Assembly (NCBI RefSeq): GCF_000238915.1
Contig: NZ_BAEG01000051.1
Coordinates: 62,001-126,000 of the forward strand
Direction: 5' to 3'
DNA from: Arthrobacter globiformis NBRC 12137
Lineage (GTDB): Bacteria; Actinomycetota; Actinomycetes; Actinomycetales; Micrococcaceae
Length of the DNA stretch: 64,000 bases
How positions within the stretch are numbered: position 1 is the first letter of the stretch; each line of letters begins with the position of its first letter. The position numbers and the translations under genes were made by a program. A model generated the notes under the pieces. It was given only the letters and a program-made list of their open reading frames with translations, was not told the DNA's origin and ran no database searches. Below are positions 18,741 to 27,663 of this stretch, piece after piece.

Positions 18741-20081
18741 CTAGTCGCGGGAAGGGGTCTTGCGGCGGGCAATCCGCTCGCGCCGCTGCTGGGCCATTGC
18801 CTGCAGCAGCGGCGGCACCACCACTCCCTGGGCAGCCATCTGCCGGCGGACCTTGCGCCGGACCACCAGCATGGCGACGGACCCGACGCCGAGGAGCAGG
18901 AAGTGCACGCAAAGCGCGATGCGGAAGGGCTCCAGGCCATAGAGCTCCCCGCGGGAAAAGCCCGTGGAGTTGAGGATGTCCAGCACGGCGCCGATGAGGT
19001 AGATAGCCATGAGCGCTGCGAAGAAGCCACCCACGTTGACGATGCCCGTGGCGGTCCCGATCCGGTGGGCCGGGTTGAAGGTGCGGGCAAAGTCGAAGCC
19101 GATCATGGAGCCCGGGCCGCCGATGGCCAGCACCACGATGAGCACCGCCAGCAGCCACAGCGGTGAGCGGCCGGGATACAGCAGCACGGCTGCCCAGGCT
19201 GCCGCGGTGGCACCGACAAGGAGGAGGACCATGGTGGAGCGCCGGAGCGGGTGCCGGGCAACAAAACGCCCGATCAGCGGCCCGGCTCCGATGGCACCGG
19301 CCACATACAGGGACATGAGCGACGCGACGGTCCCGGCATCGAGACCCTGCGCCGAAATCAGGAACGGGTAGCCCCAGGTCATGGCGAACACCGTGCCGCT
19401 GAACTGGATGGTGAAGTGGCTCCACATCCCCAGCCGCGTCCCCGGCTGCTTCCACGCGCGCGACAGGGACACGCCGGTGGCGCGCAGCCCCTTGGCCGCC
19501 TCCTGCCTGGGCGTGCCGGGCGGCACGTCCTGCAGCATCAGGACCACCAGCACGACGGCGACTCCGGAGAATCCGGCCAGCGCAAGGAACGCCGGGGTCC
19601 AGCCCGCGGTGTGCAGGATGAAGGCGAACGGCACCACGCTCAGCAACTGGCCGAGCTGTCCGGACATGCCGGTCAGCTGGGTCAGCAGCGGAACGCGGGC
19701 CGGCGCAAACCACAGCGGAATCAGCCGGATGACGGAGATGAAGGTCATGGCGTCGCCGGCCCCCACGAGCACGCGGCCCAGCACACCGGCCGGGACGCTG
19801 TCTGCAAACGCAAGCTGCAACTGCCCCAGGCCCATCAGCAGGGCGCCCCCGGCGATCATGGCCCGGGAACCGAACCTGTCCACCAGCACACCCACCGGAA
19901 TCTGAAGTCCGGCGTACACCAGCAGCTGCAGCACCGTGAAAAAGGAGATGGCCGAGGCGCTGGCATGGAACCGCTCGGTGGCCTCGAGTCCGACCACACC
20001 GAACGACGTACGCTGCGTCACAGCCACGAGGTACGAAAAGATGCCAATGGACCAAATGAGCCAGGCGCGGGGTGCAGTCAC
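18741..20081 (-). CDS. Major facilitator superfamily transporter
   Basis: A 446-residue membrane protein with about 12 hydrophobic helices in two halves joined by a basic cytosolic loop near residue 205. The first inter-helix loop G-V-L-V-D-R-F-G-S-R matches the MFS loop-2/3 motif (G-x-x-x-D-R-x-G-x-R). It moves a solute with or against a proton gradient; the substrate is not predictable. The C-terminal tail is strongly basic. GTG start at 20081 with weak ribosome site, so the true start might be slightly downstream. Confidence 0.85.
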   Translation of the reverse strand: MTAPRAWLIWSIGIFSYLVAVTQRTSFGVVGLEATERFHASASAISFFTVLQLLVYAGLQIPVGVLVDRFGSRAMIAGGALLMGLGQLQLAFADSVPAGVLGRVLVGAGDAMTFISVIRLIPLWFAPARVPLLTQLTGMSGQLGQLLSVVPFAFILHTAGWTPAFLALAGFSGVAVVLVVLMLQDVPPGTPRQEAAKGLRATGVSLSRAWKQPGTRLGMWSHFTIQFSGTVFAMTWGYPFLISAQGLDAGTVASLMSLYVAGAIGAGPLIGRFVARHPLRRSTMVLLLVGATAAAWAAVLLYPGRSPLWLLAVLIVVLAIGGPGSMIGFDFARTFNPAHRIGTATGIVNVGGFFAALMAIYLIGAVLDILNSTGFSRGELYGLEPFRIALCVHFLLLGVGSVAMLVVRRKVRRQMAAQGVVVPPLLQAMAQQRRERIARRKTPSRD

Positions 20082-20174
20082 CCTTTTATTATCCCCAGCG
20101 GAGGCAAAAATACTATTTAATTTGCCCGCTTTTGGCCTTTCAGTGATGAGCCTAATGCAGCCCAGTGACGGGGC

Positions 20175-21113
20175 TTACGGCGCGGGGTTCTCCCGCGCCA
20201 GGTAGGCCTCCACAGCGGCGCCCAGTGCGTCGCCGTCGGGCAGTTCATCATTTTCGTTGGCAAGCAGGGACCGGCGCACTGTGCCCTCCGCCTTTTCGTC
20301 ATAGCGGGCCTCGAGCCGGGCCACCACCTGCTGGACTTCCTCCGACGCCTCGATCTGCTCGGCAATCTGCCGGCCCACTTCACGGCCCGACTCGCGCAGC
20401 CGGTCGGTCGGCAGCATCAGCGAGGTTGCGGCCCCCAGGTACTCCAGGCCGGCCACGGCAGCCGTGGGGTATTCCGCCTCGGCGAGGTAGTGCGGCACGT
20501 GGATCACGTACCCGGCAACGTTGCGGCCGGCGTCGGTCAGGCGGAGTTCCAGGACATGCCCGACGGCGGCAGGCACTTCCACGGTCGGCTTCCAGGAGGA
20601 GATGCCCTCAATGAGCTCCGGCCGGTTGCCGTGCACAGTCACGCCGACCGGACGGGTGTGGGGTACAGGCATGGGAATTGAGTGGATCCAGGTCACCAGG
20701 TTGACGTCCAGGGCCTCGACGATCTGCACCACGGCACGGGCGAATCGTTCCCACTGCAGGTCCGGCTCGAAGCCGGCGAGGAACAGGAACGGCTTGCCTA
20801 GCCCGTCGACCAGCCTGTACAGGGCCAGGGTGGGCGGCTGGTAATCCTGCAGGTGATCCTCCACAAAGGTCACATGCGGGCGCCGGGACCGGTAGTCCAT
20901 CAGCTGGTCGGCGTCGAACACGGCCACACGTTCGGAGTCGAGGGTGTCCAGCAGCTCGCCGGTGATCTGCCGGACCACGTGGCCGGCATCGGCGAAACCG
21001 GTAAAGCCCATCACCAGGTTCAGCCCGCGGAGCTCAGGGTTATGGAACAGCCCAATGTTCTTGGCATAGAGCGCGTCGGGGTCCAGCAGCGAGCCGGAAA
21101 TCCTTTCAAACAC
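20175..21113 (-). CDS. PAC2 family protein (proteasome assembly chaperone-like)
   Basis: A 312-residue protein. The patterns L-V-M-G-F-T-G-F-A-D-A-G near residue 35 and W-I-H-S-I-P-M-P-V-P-H-T-R-P near residue 160 are typical of actinobacterial PAC2 proteins. Archaeal and eukaryotic PAC2 relatives help assemble proteasomes; in actinobacteria the role is unproven. GTG start with GAAAGGAA upstream at 7 bases. Divergent from pepA across 261 bp. Confidence 0.85.
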   Translation of the reverse strand: MFERISGSLLDPDALYAKNIGLFHNPELRGLNLVMGFTGFADAGHVVRQITGELLDTLDSERVAVFDADQLMDYRSRRPHVTFVEDHLQDYQPPTLALYRLVDGLGKPFLFLAGFEPDLQWERFARAVVQIVEALDVNLVTWIHSIPMPVPHTRPVGVTVHGNRPELIEGISSWKPTVEVPAAVGHVLELRLTDAGRNVAGYVIHVPHYLAEAEYPTAAVAGLEYLGAATSLMLPTDRLRESGREVGRQIAEQIEASEEVQQVVARLEARYDEKAEGTVRRSLLANENDELPDGDALGAAVEAYLARENPAP

Positions 21114-21374
21114 GGCGAGTTCCTTTCGTGGTCGGGGTTAATCTTCATAACGCCCGGAAGAGCGGCGTCATTCCTCGGGGCGTTGTGGCACGGCTCTCAA
21201 CCGGCCCGTTTCCCCGGCGCTCCCCCGCAGTTGCGGAACGAGAGACTACGATCGGAATTGGCTTCCTTGGAAGCTGGCGCCGCTGCCCTGCGGGGACGGC
21301 GGCCGGCACCCGCGAGAGGGCGCCTTGCTGCGCTCCCTGCCCGAACAATCACAGAGAATTGAGGACCGATCCTC

Positions 21375-22892
21375 GTGGTCAAGAATACTGAAACCAACCT
21401 TAGTGCCATTGCAAGGGACCTGAAGAAGGCGCCAAGTGACGCAGTGGTCATCGGCGTCGGACAGGGCACGGCCGGCCCTTTCCTGCTGGAAAACCCGTTG
21501 ACCGCGAAATCCGTCGAGGCCCTGACCGATTCCCTGAAGGTCCTCGGCATCACCGGCGCCCCGGACCAGGCGGTCCGCCTTCCCGGGCTTCCGGAAACGG
21601 GCTCAGGAATCCTCGTGCTGGCCGGCATAGGAAAGGTCGACCCCGGGGGAAGGGTTTCCGGCGAGGCGCTGCGCCGCGCTGCCGGCTCCGCCGTCCGCCA
21701 GCTTGCCGGGCTGTCGTCCGTCACGCTGGCCTTCCCGACGGCGACTGTCGCCGATGTCGCTGCCATCGCCGAGGGTGCCGCGCTGGGAGCGTACTCGTTC
21801 ACGGAGTTCCGCTCGTCCAAGGACGGCCTCAAGGATCCCGTGGCCGACGTCGCGATCTTCACTGACCTGGCCGGAGACAAAGACCTGCAGCCGGCACTCG
21901 AGCGTGCGCGCCTGCTGGGCAAGGCTGTCAACGCCACCCGCTCGCTCGTGAACCAGCCGCCGAGCCACCTCTACCCCGAGTCGTTCGCCGACGCAGCGAA
22001 GGAACTGTCCAAGGGGCTGCCCGTCAAGGTCACGGTGTGGGACGAAAAGCGCCTGGAAAAGGAAGGCTTCGGCGGCATCATGGGCGTTGGCAAGGGCTCC
22101 GCCCGGCAGCCGCGCCTCGTCAAGGTGGAGTACTCCCCCGCCAAGGCCACGAGGAAAATCGCACTGGTCGGCAAGGGCATCACCTTCGACACCGGCGGCA
22201 TCTCCATTAAGCCGGCCCTGGGCATGGGCGACATGAAGAGCGACATGGCGGGCGCCGCCGTCGTGCTTAACACGGTGCTGGCCATCGCGGGCCTTGGGCT
22301 GCCCGTCAAGGCAACCGCCTGGCTGTGCATCGCCGAGAACATGCCTTCCGGGGCCGCGTCGCGTCCCGCCGACGTGCTGACCATGTTCGGCGGCAAGACA
22401 GTTGAAGTGCTGAACACCGACGCCGAGGGCCGGCTGGTCATGGCCGACGGCATCGTCGCGGCCAGCCAGGAGTACCCGGATGCCATCATCGACGTTGCCA
22501 CCCTGACCGGCGCCCAGCTGATCGCGCTTGGCAACCGCACCGCCGGCATCATGGGCGCGGACAGCGTGACCGGCCCGCTGAAGGCTGCGGCTGACCGGGC
22601 CGGCGAGCTCGTCTGGCCGATGCCCCTGCCGGAGGAACTGCGGCCCAGCCTCGACTCCCAGGTGGCGGACATCGCCAATATCGGTGAGCGTCACGGCGGC
22701 ATGATGACGGCGGCCGTGTTCCTGCGCGAGTTCGTGGGCAAGGACAAGGGCGGCCAGACCATCCCGTGGGCGCACATCGACATCGCCGGCCCGTCCTTCA
22801 ACAACGGAGCACCCTACGGCTACACGCCGAAGCAGGGCACCGGCTGCACCGTGCGCACGCTGGTGGCCTACGTCGAGGATCTCCTGGCCTAG
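21375..22892 (+). CDS. pepA: Leucyl aminopeptidase (M17 family)
   Basis: A 505-residue cytosolic two-metal aminopeptidase that removes N-terminal residues, especially leucine, from peptides. The family signature N-T-D-A-E-G-R-L is at 347-354; other metal and catalytic residues are visible as Lys267, Asp272, Lys279, Asp290, Asp349, Glu351 and Arg353. GTG start at 21375, with GAGGA nine bases before. An imperfect hairpin follows the stop. Gene order with the downstream E2/lipB/lipA genes resembles mycobacteria. Confidence 0.96.
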   Translation: MVKNTETNLSAIARDLKKAPSDAVVIGVGQGTAGPFLLENPLTAKSVEALTDSLKVLGITGAPDQAVRLPGLPETGSGILVLAGIGKVDPGGRVSGEALRRAAGSAVRQLAGLSSVTLAFPTATVADVAAIAEGAALGAYSFTEFRSSKDGLKDPVADVAIFTDLAGDKDLQPALERARLLGKAVNATRSLVNQPPSHLYPESFADAAKELSKGLPVKVTVWDEKRLEKEGFGGIMGVGKGSARQPRLVKVEYSPAKATRKIALVGKGITFDTGGISIKPALGMGDMKSDMAGAAVVLNTVLAIAGLGLPVKATAWLCIAENMPSGAASRPADVLTMFGGKTVEVLNTDAEGRLVMADGIVAASQEYPDAIIDVATLTGAQLIALGNRTAGIMGADSVTGPLKAAADRAGELVWPMPLPEELRPSLDSQVADIANIGERHGGMMTAAVFLREFVGKDKGGQTIPWAHIDIAGPSFNNGAPYGYTPKQGTGCTVRTLVAYVEDLLA

Positions 22893-22897
22893 GGCCA

Positions 22898-22960
22898 GTG
22901 TGACGCGCGGCTGTGCGGCAGCGTGATCCGCTCGCCACACAGCCGCGTGACACTCGACAC
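22898..22960 (+). terminator. Imperfect hairpin after pepA
   Basis: AGTGTGACGCGCGGCTGTG pairs imperfectly with CACAGCCGCGTGACACT; no clear T tract follows, so termination is only likely. Confidence 0.45.
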
Positions 22961-23134
22961 AAGCGCTCCACAAAAGCAGCGGCAAGGTGGAGCATGGATA
23001 AGTGGTTCGCTAAGGTGAACCACGGTAGTCACAAATGAAAGGGAAAAGGCCTGCTGGCATAATCACGGCAGAGCAATTTCCAAGACCAGATGATGCGTAC
23101 TCTCGTGTCATCGTTCACGCGAGGGAGCGTCTAA

Positions 23135-24517
23135 GTGGCCGATCAGGCAACTGCGCAAGAATTCGACATCCTGGTACTCGGTGGTGGCAGCGGCGGGTAC
23201 GCCACGGCTCTCCGGGCCGTTCAGCTTGGCTTCACCGTTGGCCTCGTGGAGAAGGGCAAGCTCGGCGGAACATGCCTGCACAACGGCTGCATCCCCACCA
23301 AGGCTCTCCTGCACTCCGCGGAGCTGGCCGACCACGCCCGCGACTCCGCCAAGTACGGCGTGAACGTGACGCTCGACAGCATCGACATCACCGCTGTCAA
23401 CGCCTACAAGGACGGCATCATTGCCGGCAAGTTCAAGGGCCTGCAGGGCCTGATCAAGTCCAAGGGCATCACCGTCATCGAGGGTGAAGGCAAGCTCCAG
23501 GGCACCGACACCGTCGTCGTGAACGGCACCGCCTACAAGGGCAAGAACATCGTGCTTGCGACCGGGTCCTACTCCCGCACGCTGCCGGGCCTGGAAATCG
23601 GCGGCAAGGTCATCACCTCCGATGAAGCACTCACCATGGACTACATCCCCAAGAGCGCGATCATCCTGGGCGGCGGCGTGATCGGCGTCGAGTTCGCTTC
23701 CGTCTGGAAGTCCTTCGGTGTTGACGTCACGATCGTTGAAGGCCTCCCCTCCCTCGTCCCGAACGAGGACGCGACGATCGTCAAGAACTTTGAGCGCGCC
23801 TTCAAGAAGCGCGGCATCAAGTTCTCCACCGGCGTCTTCTTCCAGGGTGTCGAGCAGAACGACGACGGCGTCAAGGTCACCCTTGTCGACGGCAAGACCT
23901 TCGAAGCCGACCTGCTCCTCGTGGCCGTCGGCCGCGGACCCGTCACCGCCAACCTCGGCTATGAAGAGGCGGGCCTCACCATCGACCGCGGCTTCGTCAT
24001 CACCAACGAGCGCCTGCACACCGGCGTGGGCAACATCTACGCTGTCGGCGACATCGTCCCCGGCGTGCAGCTGGCGCACCGCGGCTACCAGCAGGGCATT
24101 TTCGTCGCCGAGGAAATCGCCGGCCTGAAGCCTGTCATCGTCGAAGACGTCAACATCCCCAAGGTCACCTACTCCGAGCCGGAAATTGCGACGGTCGGCT
24201 ACACCGAGAAGGCCGCCAAGGCCAAGTTCGGCGACGACCAGGTCGACACCCAGGAATACAACCTCGCCGGCAACGGCAAGAGCTCCATCCTGGGCACCAG
24301 CGGCATCGTCAAGCTGGTCCGCCAGAAGGACGGCCCCGTCGTCGGCGTCCACATGATCGGCGCCCGCATGGGTGAGCAGATCGGCGAAGCCCAGCTGATC
24401 GTGAACTGGGAAGCCTACCCCGAGGACGTGGCCGCGCTGGTCCACGCCCACCCGACCCAGAACGAATCCCTGGGCGAGGCGCACCTGGCTCTGGCGGGCA
24501 AGCCCCTCCACGGCTAA
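23135..24517 (+). CDS. lpdA: Dihydrolipoyl dehydrogenase (E3)
   Basis: A 460-residue FAD enzyme that reoxidises dihydrolipoamide of the 2-oxoacid dehydrogenase complexes with NAD. Visible: FAD-binding G-G-G-S-G-G (16-21), redox disulphide C47/C52 in G-G-T-C-L-H-N-G-C, a second Rossmann motif G-G-G-V-I-G-V-E-F-A, and the C-terminal catalytic dyad His439/Glu444 in H-A-H-P-T-Q-N-E. GTG start at 23135 behind GAGGGAG. It is followed by the E2 gene, so the two act in one complex. Confidence 0.97.
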   Translation: MADQATAQEFDILVLGGGSGGYATALRAVQLGFTVGLVEKGKLGGTCLHNGCIPTKALLHSAELADHARDSAKYGVNVTLDSIDITAVNAYKDGIIAGKFKGLQGLIKSKGITVIEGEGKLQGTDTVVVNGTAYKGKNIVLATGSYSRTLPGLEIGGKVITSDEALTMDYIPKSAIILGGGVIGVEFASVWKSFGVDVTIVEGLPSLVPNEDATIVKNFERAFKKRGIKFSTGVFFQGVEQNDDGVKVTLVDGKTFEADLLLVAVGRGPVTANLGYEEAGLTIDRGFVITNERLHTGVGNIYAVGDIVPGVQLAHRGYQQGIFVAEEIAGLKPVIVEDVNIPKVTYSEPEIATVGYTEKAAKAKFGDDQVDTQEYNLAGNGKSSILGTSGIVKLVRQKDGPVVGVHMIGARMGEQIGEAQLIVNWEAYPEDVAALVHAHPTQNESLGEAHLALAGKPLHG

Positions 24518-24551
24518 GTCGTTCCGCGAGGCAACTCCGCAAGACACAAGG

Positions 24552-24589
24552 GCCTGGTGCACCGGCTCGAACAGCAGGGTGCACCAGGC
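24552..24589 (+). terminator. Hairpin between lpdA and sucB
   Basis: Perfect 12-bp inverted repeat GCCTGGTGCACC / GGTGCACCAGGC with a 14-base loop and no T tract; may pause or stabilise mRNA rather than terminate. Confidence 0.4.
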
Positions 24590-24646
24590 TCGAACAATGC
24601 AGCAATTCATCCGCACTTTTAGATCAATAAGGAGAACGGGGACGAC

Positions 24647-26415
24647 ATGTCTGAATCCGTTAACTTGCCCGCCCTCGGTGAGAGCGTCACCGAAGGAACT
24701 GTCACCCGCTGGCTCAAGCAGGTAGGTGACCGGGTAGAGGTGGACGAACCGCTGCTCGAGGTATCCACCGACAAAGTAGACACCGAAATCCCCTCTCCGA
24801 TCGCCGGCGTCATCGAGGAAATCCTCGTCGCCGAAGACGAGACCGCTGAAGTTGGCGCGCCCCTGGTGCGCATCGGTGACGGCTCGGGCGGCGGCGCTGC
24901 CGAAGCCCCCGCAGCAGCTCCCGCTGAGGAAGCACCGGCTGCACCTGCTGAAGAGTCACCCGCAGCACCCGCCGAAGAGGCACCGGCCCAGGAAGCACCT
25001 GCCGCAGAGGCAGCACCTGCCTCCTCCGGCGAAGGCCACGAAGTCACCCTGCCGGCCCTTGGCGAGAGCGTCACCGAAGGCACCGTCACCCGCTGGCTCA
25101 AGGCCGTTGGCGACTCCGTGGAAGTTGACGAGCCGCTGCTCGAAGTTTCCACCGACAAGGTGGACACCGAAATCCCGTCCCCGTGGCCGGCACCCTGCAG
25201 GAAATCCGCGTCAACGAGGACGAGACCGCCGAGGTTGGCTCTGTCCTCGCCGTGATTGGCTCGGGCGCCGCTGCTCCTGCTGCTGCTCCTGAGCAGCCCG
25301 CCGCCCCCGCTGCCGAACAGCCCGCAGCTGAGAAGGCCGCCCCCGCCCAGGAAGCCGCCCCCGCGCCGGCTCCCCAGGCAGCGCCGGCTCCCCAGGCAGC
25401 ACCCGCTCCCCAGGCTGCACCGGCACCCCAGGCCGCACCGGCACCGGAGGCCGCACCTGCTCCGCAGGCTGCACCGGCCGCAGGCGCCGAGTCCGGCTAC
25501 GTCACCCCCCTGGTCCGCAAGCTCGCCAACCAGCACGGCGTGGACATCGCTTCCGTCTCCGGCACCGGCGTTGGTGGCCGCATCCGCAAGCAGGATGTCC
25601 TGGCCGCCGCTGAGTCCAAGGCCGCTCCGGCAGCCGCAGCACAGGCAGCCCCGGCCGCCGCCTCCGCAGCACCGTCTGCGGCGGCTTCATCGCTGCGCGG
25701 CACCGTGCAGAAGGCACCGCGCATCCGCCAGGTCATCGCCCGCCGCATGCGCGAGTCCCTCGAGGTCTCCACCCAGCTGACCCAGGTGCACGAGGTCGAT
25801 ATGACCAAGATCGCCAAGCTCCGCCTCAAGGCCAAGAACTCGTTCCAGGCCCAGAACGGCGTCAAGCTGACGTTCCTGCCCTTCATTGCCAAGGCCGTGG
25901 CCGAGGCCCTCAAGCAGCACCCCAAGCTGAACGCTGCCTATGACGAGGACAAGCAGGAGATCACCTACCACAACGCCGAGCACCTGGCGATTGCGGTGGA
26001 CACCGACAAGGGCCTGCTGGTTCCGGTCATCTCCGACGCGGGCAACCTGAACCTCGCCGGTCTGGCGGGCAAGATCGCCGACGTCGCCGGCCGCACGCGC
26101 GACGGAAAGATCGGTCCGGACGAACTGTCCGGCGGTACGTTCAGCATCACCAACATTGGTTCTGTCGGTGCGCTGTTCGACACCCCGATCATCAACCAGC
26201 CGCAGGTCGGCATCCTCGGCACCGGTGCGATCGTCAAGCGCCCCGTGGTGGTCCAGGACGAGAACGGTGACGACTCGATCGCCATCCGCTCCATGATGTA
26301 CCTGTCCCTCACGTACGACCACCGCCTGGTGGACGGCGCGGACGCCGGACGCTTCCTGCAGACGCTGAAGGCCCGCCTCGAAGAAGGCGCGTTCGAAGCG
26401 GACCTGGGACTGTAA
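24647..26415 (+). pseudogene. sucB: 2-oxoacid dehydrogenase E2 component (dihydrolipoyl acyltransferase), frameshifted as sequenced
   Basis: About 589 residues after correction. Two near-identical lipoyl domains (lipoylated Lys43 and Lys171 in S-T-D-K-V-D-T-E) are joined by Ala/Pro/Glu linkers, then a long Ala-Pro-Gln linker, the E3-binding domain (about 284-320) and the acyltransferase core with catalytic D-H-R-L-V-D-G near residue 558. The frame breaks at 25183/25184 inside the second lipoyl domain: one missing G in CCG[G]TGG. As written, the product would be about 200 residues without a catalytic domain, and a second frame 25183-26415 would lack a lipoyl domain. Called succinyl- or acetyl-transferase; the sequence does not decide. 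RBS AAGGAG before ATG 24647. Confidence 0.88.
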
Positions 26416-26442
26416 CCAACAGGGGACGGTAACAACAGCCGA

Positions 26443-26505
26443 AAACGACGGCGGTGCGGACGCCGGTGGATTGCCACCGGAAGGCCGCACCGCCGTCGTC
26501 GTTTG
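26443..26505 (+). terminator. Terminator after sucB
   Basis: Long outer stem (AACGACGGCGGTGCGG with CCGCACCGCCGTCGT) enclosing an inner stem CCGGTGG/CCACCGG, followed by GTTTGTTTGG. Confidence 0.7.
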
Positions 26506-26578
26506 TTTGGCCAACGGTAGCCCGAGCTTCAGCCGCGCCTTACTACGGCGCGTAGAAGTATCTGGCTAGACTGATGCC

Positions 26579-26929
26579 ATGAACATCGTCTATAACGTCA
26601 TGGTCTTCCTGCACATCGTCGGCGCCGCCATGATCGTCGGCATCTGGATCGGCAACATGAAGAAGCCGACCGTCCACCCCCGGCAGTTCGACGGCGCGGC
26701 ACTCCAGCTCCTCACCGGCATCGTGATGATGGGCCTGATCCCCGCGCTCGACATGGACGCCAACTATGCCAAACTTGGCATCAAGTTCGCCGTCGCCCTG
26801 GTCGTCGGCGTTCTGGCCTTCATCGGCCGCCGCAAGTACAAGAAGGGCGAGCCGATCTCCGCCGGGCTTGCCCACAGCGTCGGCGGGCTGGCCCTCCTGA
26901 ACGTCGCCATCGCCACGCTCTGGCAGTAA
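26579..26929 (+). CDS. Small integral membrane protein
   Basis: A 116-residue protein with about four hydrophobic segments (residues 5-25, 42-60, 66-83, 95-114) and a basic loop (R-R-K-Y-K-K-G). I recognise no catalytic motif. Similar proteins occur in Arthrobacter next to the E2 gene. ATG start at 26579. A perfect 23-bp inverted repeat follows the stop. Confidence 0.7.
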   Translation: MNIVYNVMVFLHIVGAAMIVGIWIGNMKKPTVHPRQFDGAALQLLTGIVMMGLIPALDMDANYAKLGIKFAVALVVGVLAFIGRRKYKKGEPISAGLAHSVGGLALLNVAIATLWQ

Positions 26930-26943
26930 CCGCCCTCTGCCAT

Positions 26944-26997
26944 GCCAACGACGACGGCGACGCCCCCTTGGGAAGGGGCGTCGCCGTCGTCGTTGGC
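26944..26997 (+). terminator. Perfect 23-bp inverted repeat after the membrane protein gene
   Basis: Arms 26944-26966 and 26975-26997 match exactly, 8-base loop, no T tract. Probably a transcript end or mRNA-stability hairpin. Confidence 0.55.
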
Positions 26998-27120
26998 GGC
27001 TCCGGTCATAATCCTCTGACAGCGGACAACCCGTGCACCGGAGGCAGCGAATCCATAGGATTGTGGAGGACGGTCCGGGCGCCAGCCCGGCCATGATTGA
27101 TCCCAAGCTAAGGAGTGGAA

Positions 27121-27549
27121 ATGGCAGCAACACGCACCGCACACACTGTATGGAACGGCGACCTGATGACGGGCGCGGGCAACACCACACTCGACAGCTC
27201 CGGACTGGGCACCTACGAGGTCACCTGGAAGGCCCGCACGGAGGCCTCAGAAGGCAAGACCAGCCCCGAAGAGCTGATCGCCGCAGCCCACTCCGCCTGC
27301 TTCTCCATGGCCTTCAGCCACGCGTTGGCGCAGGCTGGCCACACGCCGGAAGAGGTGCACACCAAGGCGGACGTCACGTTCCAGCCCGGTACCGGCATCA
27401 CGGGCAGCCACCTGACCCTGAACGCCAAGGTCCCCGGCATCACCGAAGATGAATTCCAGAAGATCGCAGCTGAGGCCAAAGTTGGCTGCCCTGTCTCCGG
27501 TGCCCTCGCCAGCATCGACATCACCCTGGACGCCACACTGGCTTCCTAG
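27121..27549 (+). CDS. osmC: OsmC family peroxiredoxin
   Basis: A 142-residue OsmC-type protein that reduces organic and fatty-acid hydroperoxides through two cysteines, seen here as Cys60 in H-S-A-C-F-S-M-A and Cys123 in V-G-C-P-V-S. Start taken at ATG 27121 because AGGAG (27111-27115) is 5 bases before it; a GTG six bases upstream overlaps that site. Monocistronic, convergent with the tricorn-like gene across a double-hairpin region. Confidence 0.9.
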   Translation: MAATRTAHTVWNGDLMTGAGNTTLDSSGLGTYEVTWKARTEASEGKTSPEELIAAAHSACFSMAFSHALAQAGHTPEEVHTKADVTFQPGTGITGSHLTLNAKVPGITEDEFQKIAAEAKVGCPVSGALASIDITLDATLAS

Positions 27550-27553
27550 CCTT

Positions 27554-27648
27554 AAAGCCCGAAGGCCCCGTTCCCCTGGTGAATCCAGTCGGGAACGGGG
27601 CCTTCGTGCTTTCCGGAATGCCGCCGGCTTGCGCCGGCGGCATTCCGG
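27554..27648. terminator. Double hairpin between convergent osmC and tricorn-like genes
   Basis: First stem 27554-27575 with 27591-27612 (AAAGCCCGAAGGCCCC arm), second a perfect 15-bp repeat 27613-27627 with 27634-27648. Probably ends transcription from both sides. Confidence 0.7.
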
Positions 27649-27663
27649 CATTTGAACGGCCTG

